Source: Aquimonas sp044377145 (lineage in GTDB: Bacteria > Pseudomonadota > Gammaproteobacteria > Xanthomonadales > Xanthomonadaceae). Taken from it: 64,000 bases of DNA. The notes beneath the pieces were generated by a model that saw only the letters and a list, made by a program, of their open reading frames with translations, ran no database searches and was not told the origin of the DNA. This document shows, one piece after another, positions 1-10,326 of the stretch. The stretch lies in assembly GCF_044377145.1 (NCBI RefSeq), contig NZ_JBILJQ010000008.1, forward strand, positions 40,717 to 104,716, read 5' to 3'. Both the position numbers and the translations under genes were made by a program. Each line of letters opens with the position of its first letter. Position 1 is the first letter of the stretch.

Positions 1-2
1 AT

Positions 3-608
3 GGGCTGCGCGAAGCCGGCGTACTGCCGGTGGCGCTGGCGTTTGGCACCCGTGAGATCGAAACCCTGTCCGAGCAACTGCAGCTGCCGCTGCTGGCCAA
101 GTTCCGCGCCCAGTACGAGTCGGTTTCGCAGGAGAGGGCCGAGCCTGCGGCAGCGGCGCCCGAGTCCGAACCGGCGCCACATCGACGCCGCAGCGATGCG
201 TCTACGTCTACGTCTACGTCTGCGTCTGCGTCAGCACCCACACCCGAGCCGGCGACGGCCAGCGTCGCCGCTACTTCCAGTGCAAGCATGATCCAGACCC
301 AGCCGGTGCGTTCGGGACAGCAGGTGTATGCGCAAGCGCGCGACCTGACCGTCTGCGCGACGGTGGGCAACGGCGCCGAGGTCATCGCCGACGGTTCGAT
401 CCATGTTTATGGCAGCCTGCGCGGCCGCGCCTTGGCCGGCGCCCGCGGCGACATCCAAGCGCGGATCTTCTGCCGCGAGTTCAACGCCGAACTGGTCGCC
501 ATCGCCGGGCAATACAAGGTGATGGAGTCCATCCCGGCCGAGCTGCGCGGCAAGCCGGTGCAGATCTGGTTGGAAAACGACAAACTGCAAATGGCAGCGC
601 TGGTCTGA
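3..608 (+). CDS. minC: Septum site-determining protein MinC (5' end outside window)
   Basis: MinC inhibits FtsZ polymerisation and, with membrane-bound MinD, keeps Z-rings away from the poles. The reading frame is open from base 3, so the N-terminal part lies outside the window. What is seen is the end of the N-terminal domain, an Ala/Pro/Ser-rich linker of about 65 residues, and a complete C-terminal MinC domain of about 100 residues (Gly-rich right-handed beta-helix turns such as VYGSLRGRALAGARGD) that binds MinD. The linker contains a Ser-Thr/Ser-Ala run encoded by a hexamer repeat at 201-230. minD follows after 69 bases and minE after that, which fixes the identity. Confidence 0.95.
   Translation, partial: GLREAGVLPVALAFGTREIETLSEQLQLPLLAKFRAQYESVSQERAEPAAAAPESEPAPHRRRSDASTSTSTSASASAPTPEPATASVAATSSASMIQTQPVRSGQQVYAQARDLTVCATVGNGAEVIADGSIHVYGSLRGRALAGARGDIQARIFCREFNAELVAIAGQYKVMESIPAELRGKPVQIWLENDKLQMAALV
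201..230 (+). repeat. Hexanucleotide repeat inside minC linker
   Basis: Five in-frame 6-base units, three TCTACG followed by two TCTGCG, encode alternating Ser-Thr and Ser-Ala residues in the flexible MinC linker. In-frame gain or loss of units would change linker length without breaking the gene. Confidence 0.8.
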
Positions 609-677
609 TCCGGCGCTGCGGGCCGCACGGCGCACCGCGCCGACGGCCAGAACACTGAATTTTACGGAGTACGTGCC

Positions 678-1487
678 TTGGCAGAAATCATCGTCGTCAC
701 CTCGGGCAAGGGTGGAGTGGGCAAGACCACCAGCAGCGCCAGCATCGCCGTCGGCCTTGCGCGCCAGGGCAAGAAGGTGGCGGTCATCGACTTTGACGTC
801 GGCCTGCGCAATCTCGATCTGATCATGGGCTGCGAGCGCCGGGTGGTGTACGACTTCGTCAACGTGATCCATGGTGAGGCGACGCTGAAGCAGGCCCTGA
901 TCAAGGACAAGCGCTTCGACAACCTGCACGTGCTGGCCGCTTCGCAGACTCGCGACAAGGATGCTCTCAACAAGGAAGGCGTCGAGAAAGTCCTGAACGA
1001 GCTGGCCGCCGAAGGCTTCGACATCATCCTGTGCGACAGCCCGGCCGGCATCGAGAAGGGCGCCTTTCTGGCGATGTATTTCGCCGACCAGGCGATCGTC
1101 GTGGTCAACCCGGAAGTCAGCTCGGTGCGTGACTCCGACCGCATCCTCGGCCTGCTCGCCAGCAAAACCCGCCGTGCCGAGCGCGGCGAACGCGTGCAGG
1201 AGCACCTGCTGCTGACCCGCTACAACCCCAAGCGCGTGGAAGCCGGCGAGATGATGAGCATCGCCGACGTCGAGGAAGTGCTGGGCATCAAGGCAATCGG
1301 GGTGGTGCCGGAATCTCCGGATGTGCTGTCCTCATCCAACAAGGGCGAGCCGGTGATCCTTGACGAGAGTTCGCCCGCCGGCCAGGCCTACACGGACGCG
1401 GTCGCGCGCATCCTCGGCGAAAGCCGGCCGATGCGCTTCACCCAGGTCGAGAAGAAGGGCCTGCTGCAGAAACTCTTCGGAGGCTGA
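678..1487 (+). CDS. minD: Septum site-determining ATPase MinD
   Basis: MinD is the membrane-cycling ATPase that recruits MinC and is released by MinE. The 269-residue product has the deviant Walker A motif GKGGVGKTT near residue 11, the family FDVGLRNLDLIMG signature near residue 38, and a C-terminal amphipathic membrane-targeting helix (VEKKGLLQKLFGG). The start is a TTG at 678, preceded by ACGGAGT with a 7-base gap. No ATG or GTG fits better, since the conserved N-terminus begins right here. It lies between minC and minE (4-base gap to minE). Confidence 0.97.
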   Translation: MAEIIVVTSGKGGVGKTTSSASIAVGLARQGKKVAVIDFDVGLRNLDLIMGCERRVVYDFVNVIHGEATLKQALIKDKRFDNLHVLAASQTRDKDALNKEGVEKVLNELAAEGFDIILCDSPAGIEKGAFLAMYFADQAIVVVNPEVSSVRDSDRILGLLASKTRRAERGERVQEHLLLTRYNPKRVEAGEMMSIADVEEVLGIKAIGVVPESPDVLSSSNKGEPVILDESSPAGQAYTDAVARILGESRPMRFTQVEKKGLLQKLFGG

Positions 1488-1491
1488 TGGC

Positions 1492-1764
1492 ATGGGCATC
1501 TTCGATTTTCTCAAGTCAAAACCCAAGGCCACGGCCAGCATCGCCAAGGAGCGCCTGCGCATCATCGTCGCGCAGGAACGCAGCAACCGCGGCGGCCCGG
1601 ATTACCTGCCGCTGTTGCGCCGCGAATTGCTGGAAGTGATCCGCAAGTACGTCAACGTCGACGCCGACGCGGTCAAGGTCGACCTGCAGAAGGATGGCGA
1701 GCACGACGTGCTGGATATCTCGGTCGCGCTGCCCGAAGGCGATGCGCGCAGCAAGCCCGAGTAG
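1492..1764 (+). CDS. minE: Cell division topological specificity factor MinE
   Basis: MinE stimulates MinD ATPase activity and drives pole-to-pole oscillation of MinCD. The 90-residue product starts MGIFDFLKSKPKA, the usual membrane-binding/anti-MinCD segment. It continues with ERLRIIVAQER, the MinD-contacting segment, and the dimerising beta domain (VDLQKDGEHDVLDISVAL). The ATG at 1492 is used rather than an upstream in-frame codon at 1360, because family homology begins at MGIF and the longer reading would overlap minD by more than 120 bases. Confidence 0.97.
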   Translation: MGIFDFLKSKPKATASIAKERLRIIVAQERSNRGGPDYLPLLRRELLEVIRKYVNVDADAVKVDLQKDGEHDVLDISVALPEGDARSKPE

Positions 1765-1782
1765 CGCTCTGGCCCATTCGCT

Positions 1783-2268
1783 GTGACTGCATCCGATGTG
1801 CTGCGCCTGAACGATCTCGGTCTTGAGGCCCCTGCCCGCCTGCTCGGCGGGTTCGGGCTCAACTTGGTGCGGGTGGCTGCCGGCGAAGCAATCCCCGGCA
1901 GCTACTGGGGCGACTGCGAGGCCGGCGTAATCGGCGCCTGTGTGTATGCGCGTGACGACACGCCCGTGCATTCGCTGCTGCACGAAGCCTGCCACCTGAT
2001 CGTATTGCCGCCGGAGCGACGCGCGGCCGTGCACACCGACGCCACCGATTCGATCGAGGAAGAGGACGCCGCCTGCTATCTGCAGATCGTGCTTGCTGAG
2101 CGGCTGGCCGGCGTCGGCAGCGATCGTCTGATGCGCGACATGGACACCTGGGGCTACAGCTTCAGGCTGGGCTCGACTCGCGCCTGGTTTGAGCAGGATG
2201 CCGACAACGCCCGCGACTGGCTGGTTCAGCGTGGTCTGTTGACTGAGGCGACAGCGCTCACCGCCTGA
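1783..2268 (+). CDS. Hypothetical protein with HExxH-type motif
   Basis: This 161-residue protein of unrecognised family starts with GTG 18 bases after minE. It contains H67-E-A-C-H71 in a helix-like context (HSLLHEACHLIVLP) followed by an acidic IEEEDAACYLQ stretch about 20 residues later. That arrangement resembles gluzincin zinc peptidases, in which two His and a downstream Glu bind zinc. No signal peptide or membrane segment is seen. The close spacing suggests co-transcription with minCDE, but a role in division is only an inference. A non-catalytic metal-binding protein is an equally possible reading. Confidence 0.7.
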   Translation: MTASDVLRLNDLGLEAPARLLGGFGLNLVRVAAGEAIPGSYWGDCEAGVIGACVYARDDTPVHSLLHEACHLIVLPPERRAAVHTDATDSIEEEDAACYLQIVLAERLAGVGSDRLMRDMDTWGYSFRLGSTRAWFEQDADNARDWLVQRGLLTEATALTA

Positions 2269-2460
2269 TCCATGTGCGTTCGCGCGTGCAAAGACATGAA
2301 CAGCTGATCCTCCAGATGGTTCGACTCATGCCGCGCCAGGTTGCACGTGAGGCTTGATCTCGCGCGACGACATCCGCGCTGGGCCGCCGTTGCATACTCG
2401 GACCGATGCGTTCGGACCATCGCCGTTCGCGCGCGCCGCTCTTTGAAGAGGACTTCCGCG

Positions 2461-3357
2461 ATGCGCCTTGGCCTACTCCTGAATCGCGCGCAATCCGGCC
2501 GCAGCGGTCGCCACGGATCAACTCTTCGCTGGCTGCTGATGCTGCCGATTCTCGCGAGCGCAATCACCCAAGCCGCCACCGTGCCGCTCCCCGCCGCAGC
2601 CTGTCGCACCGGCGATCTGTTCGTGGACGGCTTCGAGACGAACACGCCGTACTCAGCTAACCCCTCCACCGGCGGCGGTGGCGTTCCGGGCGATGCCCAG
2701 CGCGCGGTGCTGGTGACCTCAACCGGGCAGACACGCACCTATTTCCTGCGCGTTCCGCCACTGCACTCGGCCGCGCGTCCGGCGCCGCTGCTGGTCTTGC
2801 TGCACGGTGCCACCGGTTCACAGGCGACCACAGAAGCCGCTGCCCAGTCGCTGCGCAGCCTGTTCGCGAATGCCGCCGATCGACACGGGTTCATCGTGCT
2901 GGCGGCCCCGGCCAGTGGCAGCCAGGGCGGTTGGCTGGGCAATCAGGACACCGCCTTCATCGCCGCAGCGATCACCGACATCGAGGCCCAGTACGCGATC
3001 GATCGCCAGCGACGCGGGTTGTGGGGCTTCTCGGCGGGCGCGCATTTCGCGCACGGTCTTGCGCTGGACAATGCCGACTTCTTCGCCGCCTATGCGATCA
3101 AGGCCGGCGCACTGCAGGCCTATTCCAGCACCGGTGCGCCTGCTGCGGCCAGCCGGCGAATTCCGCTGCAGTCGCGTGTCGGACTGAGCGACAGCCTGCT
3201 GAGCTTTGCTCAGGCCGATGCCACGCGCTTCGTCAATGCCGGCTGGATCGCCGAACACGATCTGCAGTATCGCGAAGTCAGCGGTGGCCACAATGTTGAC
3301 GACAGCGATGCCGATGCCGCGGCGGCCTGGTTGTGCGCCTGGGCAGTGACACCCTGA
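2461..3357 (+). CDS. Secreted PHB-depolymerase/feruloyl-esterase-like hydrolase
   Basis: A 298-residue alpha/beta-hydrolase of the LpqC/poly(3-hydroxybutyrate) depolymerase type. Residues 1-39 form a signal peptide (Arg-rich n-region, LLMLPILASAITQA). The oxyanion-hole segment LLVLLHGATG is at about 110-119, the nucleophile Ser191 sits in GFSAGA, and the C-terminal GGHN gives catalytic His277. A LFVDGFE motif (residues 53-59) lies between the signal peptide and the catalytic domain, embedded in a Cys/Pro/Gly-rich linker. The start at 2461 is chosen because a signal peptide begins there; an upstream in-frame start at 2341 would hide it. The natural ester substrate is unknown. Confidence 0.8.
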   Translation: MRLGLLLNRAQSGRSGRHGSTLRWLLMLPILASAITQAATVPLPAAACRTGDLFVDGFETNTPYSANPSTGGGGVPGDAQRAVLVTSTGQTRTYFLRVPPLHSAARPAPLLVLLHGATGSQATTEAAAQSLRSLFANAADRHGFIVLAAPASGSQGGWLGNQDTAFIAAAITDIEAQYAIDRQRRGLWGFSAGAHFAHGLALDNADFFAAYAIKAGALQAYSSTGAPAAASRRIPLQSRVGLSDSLLSFAQADATRFVNAGWIAEHDLQYREVSGGHNVDDSDADAAAAWLCAWAVTP

Positions 3358-3387
3358 CCGCGAGTCAGCTGCGTGTCCAAAGTGCAG

Positions 3388-3417
3388 TTGGCCTCGGCCG
3401 TCTGCACGGTTGATAAT
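3388..3417 (+). promoter_or_regulatory. Candidate sigma-70 promoter for thiolase gene
   Basis: TTGGCC at 3388 and GATAAT at 3412 are separated by 18 bases, and the thiolase ATG is at 3469. The -10 element matches 5 of 6 and the -35 element 4 of 6 consensus positions. This is a prediction from sequence only. Confidence 0.45.
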
Positions 3418-3468
3418 CCGGGGGCTTTGGTCCGCGCCCCGCAGGATCAACAACCCCAGGAGATCCCC

Positions 3469-4647
3469 ATGTCGAATTCCGTCGTCATCGTCGGCGCCAA
3501 GCGCACGGCCATCGGTTCGTTCCAGGGCCAGTTCACTGGCGTACCTACGCCGACCCTTGGCGCCGCCGCCATTTCGGCCGCGCTGGCACAGTCGGGCCTC
3601 GCCGGAGATGCAGTCTCCGAAGTGATCATGGGCTGCGTGCTGCCGGCCAATCTCGGTCAGGCCCCGGCCCGCCAGGCCGCAATCGCCGCCGGCCTGCCGC
3701 TGGCTGCCGGCGCGACCACCATCAACAAGGTCTGCGGCTCGGGCATGAAGGCGATCATGCTGGGCCACGACCTGATCAAGGCCGGTTCGGCCGAGGTCGT
3801 GGTGTCGGGCGGCATGGAATCGATGACCAACGCCCCGCACATGGTCGCTGCCCGCGCCGGCATCCGCTACGGCGACGGCAAGCTGGTCGACCATATGGCC
3901 TGGGACGGCCTGACCGATCCGTACAAGGGCCAGGCGATGGGCGTGTTCGGCGAGGCCTGCGCCGACAAGTACAGTTTCAGCCGCGAGGCGCAGGACGCCT
4001 TCGCGATCGAATCGGTCAACCGCGCGATGGCCGCGCAGGCCTCGGGCGCCTTCGCTGACGAGATCGCCGCCGTCACCGTCGCCGGCCGCAAGGGCGATGT
4101 GCAGATCAACGCCGACGAAGAACCCGCACGCTGCGACGTCGCCAAGATCCCCAGCCTGCGCGCCGCCTTCCGCAAGGACAACGGCACGATTACCGCGGCC
4201 AGCGCATCAAAAATCAGCGACGGCGCGGCCGCGCTTGTGCTGATGGGCGAGGACGCTGCCAAGGCCGCCGGCGCGACCGCGATCGCGCGCATCGTCGGCC
4301 ACAGCACGCATGCGCAGGCACCGGAGTGGTTCACCACCGCACCGGTCGGCGCGATCGACAGCCTGCTGAAGAAGCTCGGCTGGAGCGTCGGCGATGTGGA
4401 TCTGTTCGAGATCAACGAAGCCTTCGCCGTGGTCACCATGGCGGCGATGGCTGATCTTTCGATCCCGCATGAGAAGGTCAACGTCAACGGCGGCGCCTGT
4501 GCACTGGGCCACCCGATCGGCGCGTCCGGCGCCCGCGTCGTGGTCACCCTGATCCATGCGCTGAAAGCGCGCGGCGGCAAGCGCGGTATCGCCAGCCTGT
4601 GCATCGGCGGCGGCGAAGCCACCGCACTCGCGATCGAACTGATCTGA
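3469..4647 (+). CDS. Acetyl-CoA acetyltransferase (thiolase)
   Basis: Thiolases interconvert two acetyl-CoA with acetoacetyl-CoA, or cleave 3-ketoacyl-CoA. The 392-residue product has all catalytic residues at the canonical numbering of biosynthetic-type thiolases: Cys89 in NKVCGSGMKA, His348 in GHPIGASGAR and Cys378 in SLCIGGGEA. The start ATG at 3469 has AGGAGA 5 bases upstream, and family homology starts at once. It lies directly before liuB and liuC, so it probably handles the acetoacetyl-CoA end of leucine breakdown (AtoB/PhaA-like). A role in polyhydroxybutyrate synthesis is possible, but no phaB or phaC is in the window. Confidence 0.93.
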   Translation: MSNSVVIVGAKRTAIGSFQGQFTGVPTPTLGAAAISAALAQSGLAGDAVSEVIMGCVLPANLGQAPARQAAIAAGLPLAAGATTINKVCGSGMKAIMLGHDLIKAGSAEVVVSGGMESMTNAPHMVAARAGIRYGDGKLVDHMAWDGLTDPYKGQAMGVFGEACADKYSFSREAQDAFAIESVNRAMAAQASGAFADEIAAVTVAGRKGDVQINADEEPARCDVAKIPSLRAAFRKDNGTITAASASKISDGAAALVLMGEDAAKAAGATAIARIVGHSTHAQAPEWFTTAPVGAIDSLLKKLGWSVGDVDLFEINEAFAVVTMAAMADLSIPHEKVNVNGGACALGHPIGASGARVVVTLIHALKARGGKRGIASLCIGGGEATALAIELI

Positions 4648-4657
4648 TCCTCGCTAC

Positions 4658-4681
4658 GGCGTCCGGCTTCGGCCGGGCGCC
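4658..4681 (+). terminator. 10-bp GC hairpin with TTCG loop after thiolase gene
   Basis: GGCGTCCGGC pairs with GCCGGGCGCC (one G-T pair) around a TTCG tetraloop, ending 95 bases before liuB. There is no T-tract, so it may be a weak or attenuating terminator or an mRNA-stabilising stem rather than a full intrinsic terminator. Confidence 0.5.
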
Positions 4682-4775
4682 TGCTCGCGGCGCCGCCAAC
4701 ACGGCCGCGGGCACTCCCTTTCAAATCGCTGTCGCGCCACGCGCGCCAGCGCCCCGATGGACGCGTGCGCCCCCG

Positions 4776-6383
<1,608 letters not shown>

Positions 6384-6429
6384 TGGCGCTGCGGCAGCGT
6401 CGCTGTCGCACACGTTTCCAGGAGTCGCA

Positions 6430-7230
6430 ATGTCCAGTAACGAAGCTCCGCTCAATGTCCGCACCGTGGCGGGCGTCGCCACACTCACGCTTGATCGCCC
6501 GAAGATCCACAACGCCTTCGATGATCTGCTGATCGAACAGCTGATCGATGCCCTGCGCGCGGTGGAGGAAGACCATGCCGTGCGCGTGGTGGTGCTGACC
6601 GGCGCCGGCAGTTCGTTTTCGGCCGGCGCCGATCTGCACTGGATGAAGCGGATGGCCAAAGCCTCCGAAAAGGAAAACCGCAAAGACGCACGCCAGCTGG
6701 CCAAGCTGATGCGGGTGCTGAACCATCTGGACAAGCCGACCATCGCCCGCGTCAACGGCGCTGCACTGGGCGGTGGCGTTGGCCTCGTCGCCTGCTGCGA
6801 CATCGCGATCGCCAGTGAAGACGCGCTCTTCGGGCTGACCGAAACCCGGCTGGGTCTGGTGCCCGCGGTCATTTCGCCCTATGTGATCGACGCCATCGGC
6901 GCACGCCACGCGCGACGCCTGTTTCTGACTGCGCGAACCTTCAGCGCCGCCGAGGCTGCGCGGATCAACCTGGTGCATGCAGCAGTGCCGGCCGCCGAGC
7001 TGGACACCGCGATCGATGCCGAGGTCGAGCGCCTGCGTGCTGCCGGTCCCGTGGCGGTGCTGGAGGCCAAGCGTCTGGTCCAGCGCATCCAGCACCCGGA
7101 CAGCAAAGAGCGGCGCGCACTGGATGAAGCCAATGCGGACCTGATCGCCGCCCTGCGCGTTTCCGAGGAGGGTCAGGAAGGCCTGAGAGCCTTCTTCGAG
7201 CGGCGCCCCGCGGCCTGGATGACCGACTGA
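6430..7230 (+). CDS. liuC: Methylglutaconyl-CoA hydratase (enoyl-CoA hydratase family)
   Basis: LiuC hydrates 3-methylglutaconyl-CoA to HMG-CoA, the step after methylcrotonyl-CoA carboxylase. The 266-residue crotonase-fold protein shows the CoA/oxyanion segment GSSFSAGADLHWMKRM near residue 62 and the second oxyanion segment NGAALGGGVGLVACCDI near residue 113. The catalytic Glu lies in FGLTETRLGLVPAVISPYV near residue 138; the DLHWMKRM stretch is typical of LiuC. The ATG at 6430 has GGAG 4 bases upstream. Position next to liuB supports the specific assignment over a generic enoyl-CoA hydratase. Confidence 0.88.
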   Translation: MSSNEAPLNVRTVAGVATLTLDRPKIHNAFDDLLIEQLIDALRAVEEDHAVRVVVLTGAGSSFSAGADLHWMKRMAKASEKENRKDARQLAKLMRVLNHLDKPTIARVNGAALGGGVGLVACCDIAIASEDALFGLTETRLGLVPAVISPYVIDAIGARHARRLFLTARTFSAAEAARINLVHAAVPAAELDTAIDAEVERLRAAGPVAVLEAKRLVQRIQHPDSKERRALDEANADLIAALRVSEEGQEGLRAFFERRPAAWMTD

Positions 7231-7261
7231 GAGCCGACAACCAGCGCGCAAAAACTGAACG

Positions 7262-7276
7262 TGGCACGCCTTTTGC
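7262..7276 (+). promoter_or_regulatory. Consensus sigma-54 (-24/-12) promoter upstream of sucA
   Basis: TGGCACG, four bases, then TTGC: the GG and GC dinucleotides are exactly 10 bases apart, and all conserved bases of the -24/-12 consensus are present. It lies in the 196-base gap between liuC and sucA and would start RNA near 7288, about 140 bases before the sucA GTG. Whether it is used is unknown. A TATACT hexamer at 7324 could be a separate -10 element for sigma-70, but no good -35 is seen with it. Confidence 0.6.
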
Positions 7277-7426
7277 GGCCAAATCCGACGAAGGTATCCA
7301 TCTAAGCGCGGTTTAACCCGGTTTATACTTTCGCCCCCTCCAAAGCGCTCGCGCCGGCTGTTCTGCAGGCCTGTAGCGCCGCTGCACCGCACAGCCTCCC
7401 CATCGCGCACATTCGGCAAGGTCATC

Positions 7427-10264
7427 GTGAGCAGTCTGATCAAGCAGTTCAGCCAGTCCTCCCACATCGCCGGCGGCAATGCCGCCTTTGTCGAAGATCT
7501 CTACGAGACCTGGCTGGCGGATCCCGCTGCAGTCTCGCCGGAGTGGCGCAAATACTTCGATGGCCTGAGTGGCGGCGACGTCCGCGATGTGCCGCACTCG
7601 CTGGTGATGGCCGACATCGTGCGCGCCGGCAGAGAAGCCGGCCGCGGCGTGATCATCGCCGCCGACGCCGGCGATTCGCAGAAGCAGGCCGCGGTGCTGA
7701 AGATGGTCACCGCCTATCGCTCACGCGGGCATCTCCAGGCGCAGCTCGACCCACTTGGCATGGCCGCCAAGCAGGCCGCCCCAGATCTCGACCTGCCCTT
7801 CCACGGCCTGAGCCCGGACGACCTCAAGACCGAGTTCAACACCAGCATGCCCAGCGGCCCGCAGCGGATGAAGCTGGCCGATCTGATGCAGCACATGCAG
7901 GCGACCTACTGCAGTTCGATCGGCGCCGAGTTCATGCACATCGCCGAGGCCGACCAGCGGCGCTGGATGTACGAGCGTCTCGAAGCCGCCGGCGACAACT
8001 ACCCGCTGTCGCCCGAGCGCCGCAAGCGCGTGCTGGCCAAGCTGACCCAGGCCGAGGGCCTGGAGCGCTACCTGCATACCAAGTACGTCGGCCAGAAGCG
8101 CTTCTCGCTGGAAGGCGGTGAGAGCCTGATCCCGCTGATGGACGAGCTGATCCACCGCGGCGGCGATGGTGACGTCAAGGAAATGGTGATCGGCATGGCC
8201 CACCGCGGCCGTCTGAACGTGCTGATCAACACGATGGGCAAGCCGCCACACCAGCTGTTCGCCGAGTTCGAAGGCAAGCACGATGGCCCGGTCGATGCGA
8301 CCCGCTCCGGCGACGTCAAGTACCACATGGGCTTCAGCTCAGACGTGCGCACGTTGAAGGGCTCGATCCATCTGACCCTGGGCTTCAACCCCTCGCATCT
8401 GGAGATCATCGACCCGGTGATCGCCGGCAGCGTGCGCGCTCGCCAGACCCGCCGCGAGGACACCGAGCGCAAGCAGGTGATCCCGGTGCTGATCCACGGC
8501 GATGCCGCCTTTGCCGGCCAGGGCGTGGTGATGGAGCTGCTGCAGATGTCGCAGGCGCGCGGTTTCGCGGTCGGCGGCACCGTGCATGTGGTGATCAATA
8601 ACCAGGTCGGCTTCACCACCAGCCGCGTCGATGACGCCCGTTCCACCCTGTACTGCACCGACGTCGCCAAGATGGTGGGCGCGCCGATCCTGCACGTGAA
8701 TGGCGACGATCCCGACGCCGTGGTGTTCTGCGCCCAGCTGGCCTTCGATTTCCGCCAGCGCTTCAACAAGGATGTCGTGATCGACATCATCTGCTACCGC
8801 CGCCACGGCCATAACGAAGCCGACGAGCCGGCCGCAACCCAGCCGCTGATGTACCAGAACATCCGCAGCCGCAAGTCGACCCGCGAGCTGTACGCCGATG
8901 CCCTGCTCAGCGACAGCGTGGTCAGCGCCGACGAGGCCAAGGGCCTGATCGACGCCTACCGCGACCTGCTCGACAAGAACGGCAATGCGGTTGAGCTGGC
9001 GGCGGGCGTGGAGGACAAGTACGCCACCGACTGGACCCCGTACATCAATGGCGAGCTGTCCGACCCGGCCGAAACCGGCGTGCTGCGCAAGACGCTCGAC
9101 ACCCTCGCCAAGCAGATCAACACCCTGCAGCCCGGCCTGAAGCTGCACCCGCGCGTCGGCAAGATCTACGAAGACCGGATCAAGATGGTCGCCGGCGAAC
9201 TGGCGATGGACTGGGGCTTTGCCGAGAACCTCGCCTACGCCACCCTGCTCGACGAAGGCTACAAGCTGCGTCTGGTCGGCCAGGATGCCAACCGCGGCAC
9301 CTTCTTCCATCGCCATGCGGCCCTGCACGACCAGGTCACCGGTGAGACCGTGCTACCGCTGCGCCAGCTGGTGAAGAACCCGGCCCACGTCACCATCATC
9401 GACTCGCTGCTGAGCGAAGAGGCGGTGATGGCCTTCGAATACGGCTTCGCCACCGCGGACCCGACCACCCTGACCATCTGGGAAGGCCAGTTCGGCGATT
9501 TCGCCAACGGTGCCCAGGTCGTCATCGACCAGTTCATCAGCTCGGGCGAAGCTAAGTGGGGCCGCCTGTGCGGGCTGGCGCTGTTCCTGCCGCACGGCTA
9601 CGAAGGCCAGGGCCCGGAGCACAGCTCGGCCCGGCTGGAACGCTTCCTGCAAATGTGCGCGCTGAACAATATCCAGGTTTGCACGCCGACCACGCCGGCG
9701 CAGATGTTCCACATGATCCGCCGGCAGATGAAGCGCCGCGCGCGCAAGCCGCTGGTGGTGATGACGCCGAAGTCGATGCTGCGCCACAAGCTGTCGGTAT
9801 CGACCCTGGAAGAGCTCGCCTCCGGCGGCTTCCAGAATCTGATCCCCGATGCGCTGGTGAAAGACGCCAAGAAGGCGACCCGCGTGGTGCTGAGCTCGGG
9901 CAAGGTCTATTACGACCTGCTGGAAGAACACGAAAAGCGCGGGCTGAAAGATGTCGCCATCGTCCGCATCGAGCAGCTGTATCCGTTCCCGCGCGAGCTG
10001 CTGATCAGCGAACTCAAGCGCTTCGCGCACGCCAAGGAAGTGATCTGGTGTCAGGAGGAGCCGCAGAACCAGGGCGCCTGGTATCAGATCCAGCACCACC
10101 TGCGCTTCTGCCTGCAGGCCGACCAGAGCCTGAGCTACGCCGGCCGTTCGCGCTCGGCGGCACCGGCCTGCGGCCACTACGCCACCCACGCCAAGGAACA
10201 GGCGAAGCTGGTCGAGGACGCGCTGGTGTCGAAGCTCAGCAGCGACGACCACCTGCCCGAATAA
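7427..10264 (+). CDS. sucA: 2-oxoglutarate dehydrogenase E1 component
   Basis: E1 decarboxylates 2-oxoglutarate with thiamine diphosphate and passes succinyl to the E2 lipoyl group in the TCA cycle. The 945-residue product has the typical N-terminal E2-binding peptide (FVEDLYETWLADPAAVSPEWRKYF), the ThDP domain (MAHRGRLNVLINTMGKP, then INNQVGFTTS) and the C-terminal transketolase-like domain (PHGYEGQGPEHSSARLERFLQ). A GTG start at 7427 is used. It is followed after 62 bases by sucB. Confidence 0.97.
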   Translation: MSSLIKQFSQSSHIAGGNAAFVEDLYETWLADPAAVSPEWRKYFDGLSGGDVRDVPHSLVMADIVRAGREAGRGVIIAADAGDSQKQAAVLKMVTAYRSRGHLQAQLDPLGMAAKQAAPDLDLPFHGLSPDDLKTEFNTSMPSGPQRMKLADLMQHMQATYCSSIGAEFMHIAEADQRRWMYERLEAAGDNYPLSPERRKRVLAKLTQAEGLERYLHTKYVGQKRFSLEGGESLIPLMDELIHRGGDGDVKEMVIGMAHRGRLNVLINTMGKPPHQLFAEFEGKHDGPVDATRSGDVKYHMGFSSDVRTLKGSIHLTLGFNPSHLEIIDPVIAGSVRARQTRREDTERKQVIPVLIHGDAAFAGQGVVMELLQMSQARGFAVGGTVHVVINNQVGFTTSRVDDARSTLYCTDVAKMVGAPILHVNGDDPDAVVFCAQLAFDFRQRFNKDVVIDIICYRRHGHNEADEPAATQPLMYQNIRSRKSTRELYADALLSDSVVSADEAKGLIDAYRDLLDKNGNAVELAAGVEDKYATDWTPYINGELSDPAETGVLRKTLDTLAKQINTLQPGLKLHPRVGKIYEDRIKMVAGELAMDWGFAENLAYATLLDEGYKLRLVGQDANRGTFFHRHAALHDQVTGETVLPLRQLVKNPAHVTIIDSLLSEEAVMAFEYGFATADPTTLTIWEGQFGDFANGAQVVIDQFISSGEAKWGRLCGLALFLPHGYEGQGPEHSSARLERFLQMCALNNIQVCTPTTPAQMFHMIRRQMKRRARKPLVVMTPKSMLRHKLSVSTLEELASGGFQNLIPDALVKDAKKATRVVLSSGKVYYDLLEEHEKRGLKDVAIVRIEQLYPFPRELLISELKRFAHAKEVIWCQEEPQNQGAWYQIQHHLRFCLQADQSLSYAGRSRSAAPACGHYATHAKEQAKLVEDALVSKLSSDDHLPE

Positions 10265-10326
10265 GCTGCAGCTGCTGCACACTTTTCCGCCTGACGCCCC
10301 ATACAGCACAGACTCAAGGATTCGCC

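Noticed and set aside
1360..1764. Longer reading of minE from 1360
   Set aside because: It overlaps minD by over 120 bases; MinE homology begins at the ATG at 1492.
2818..3894. Minus-strand frame spanning the esterase and thiolase genes
   Set aside because: It crosses two well-supported genes and has shadow-type composition.
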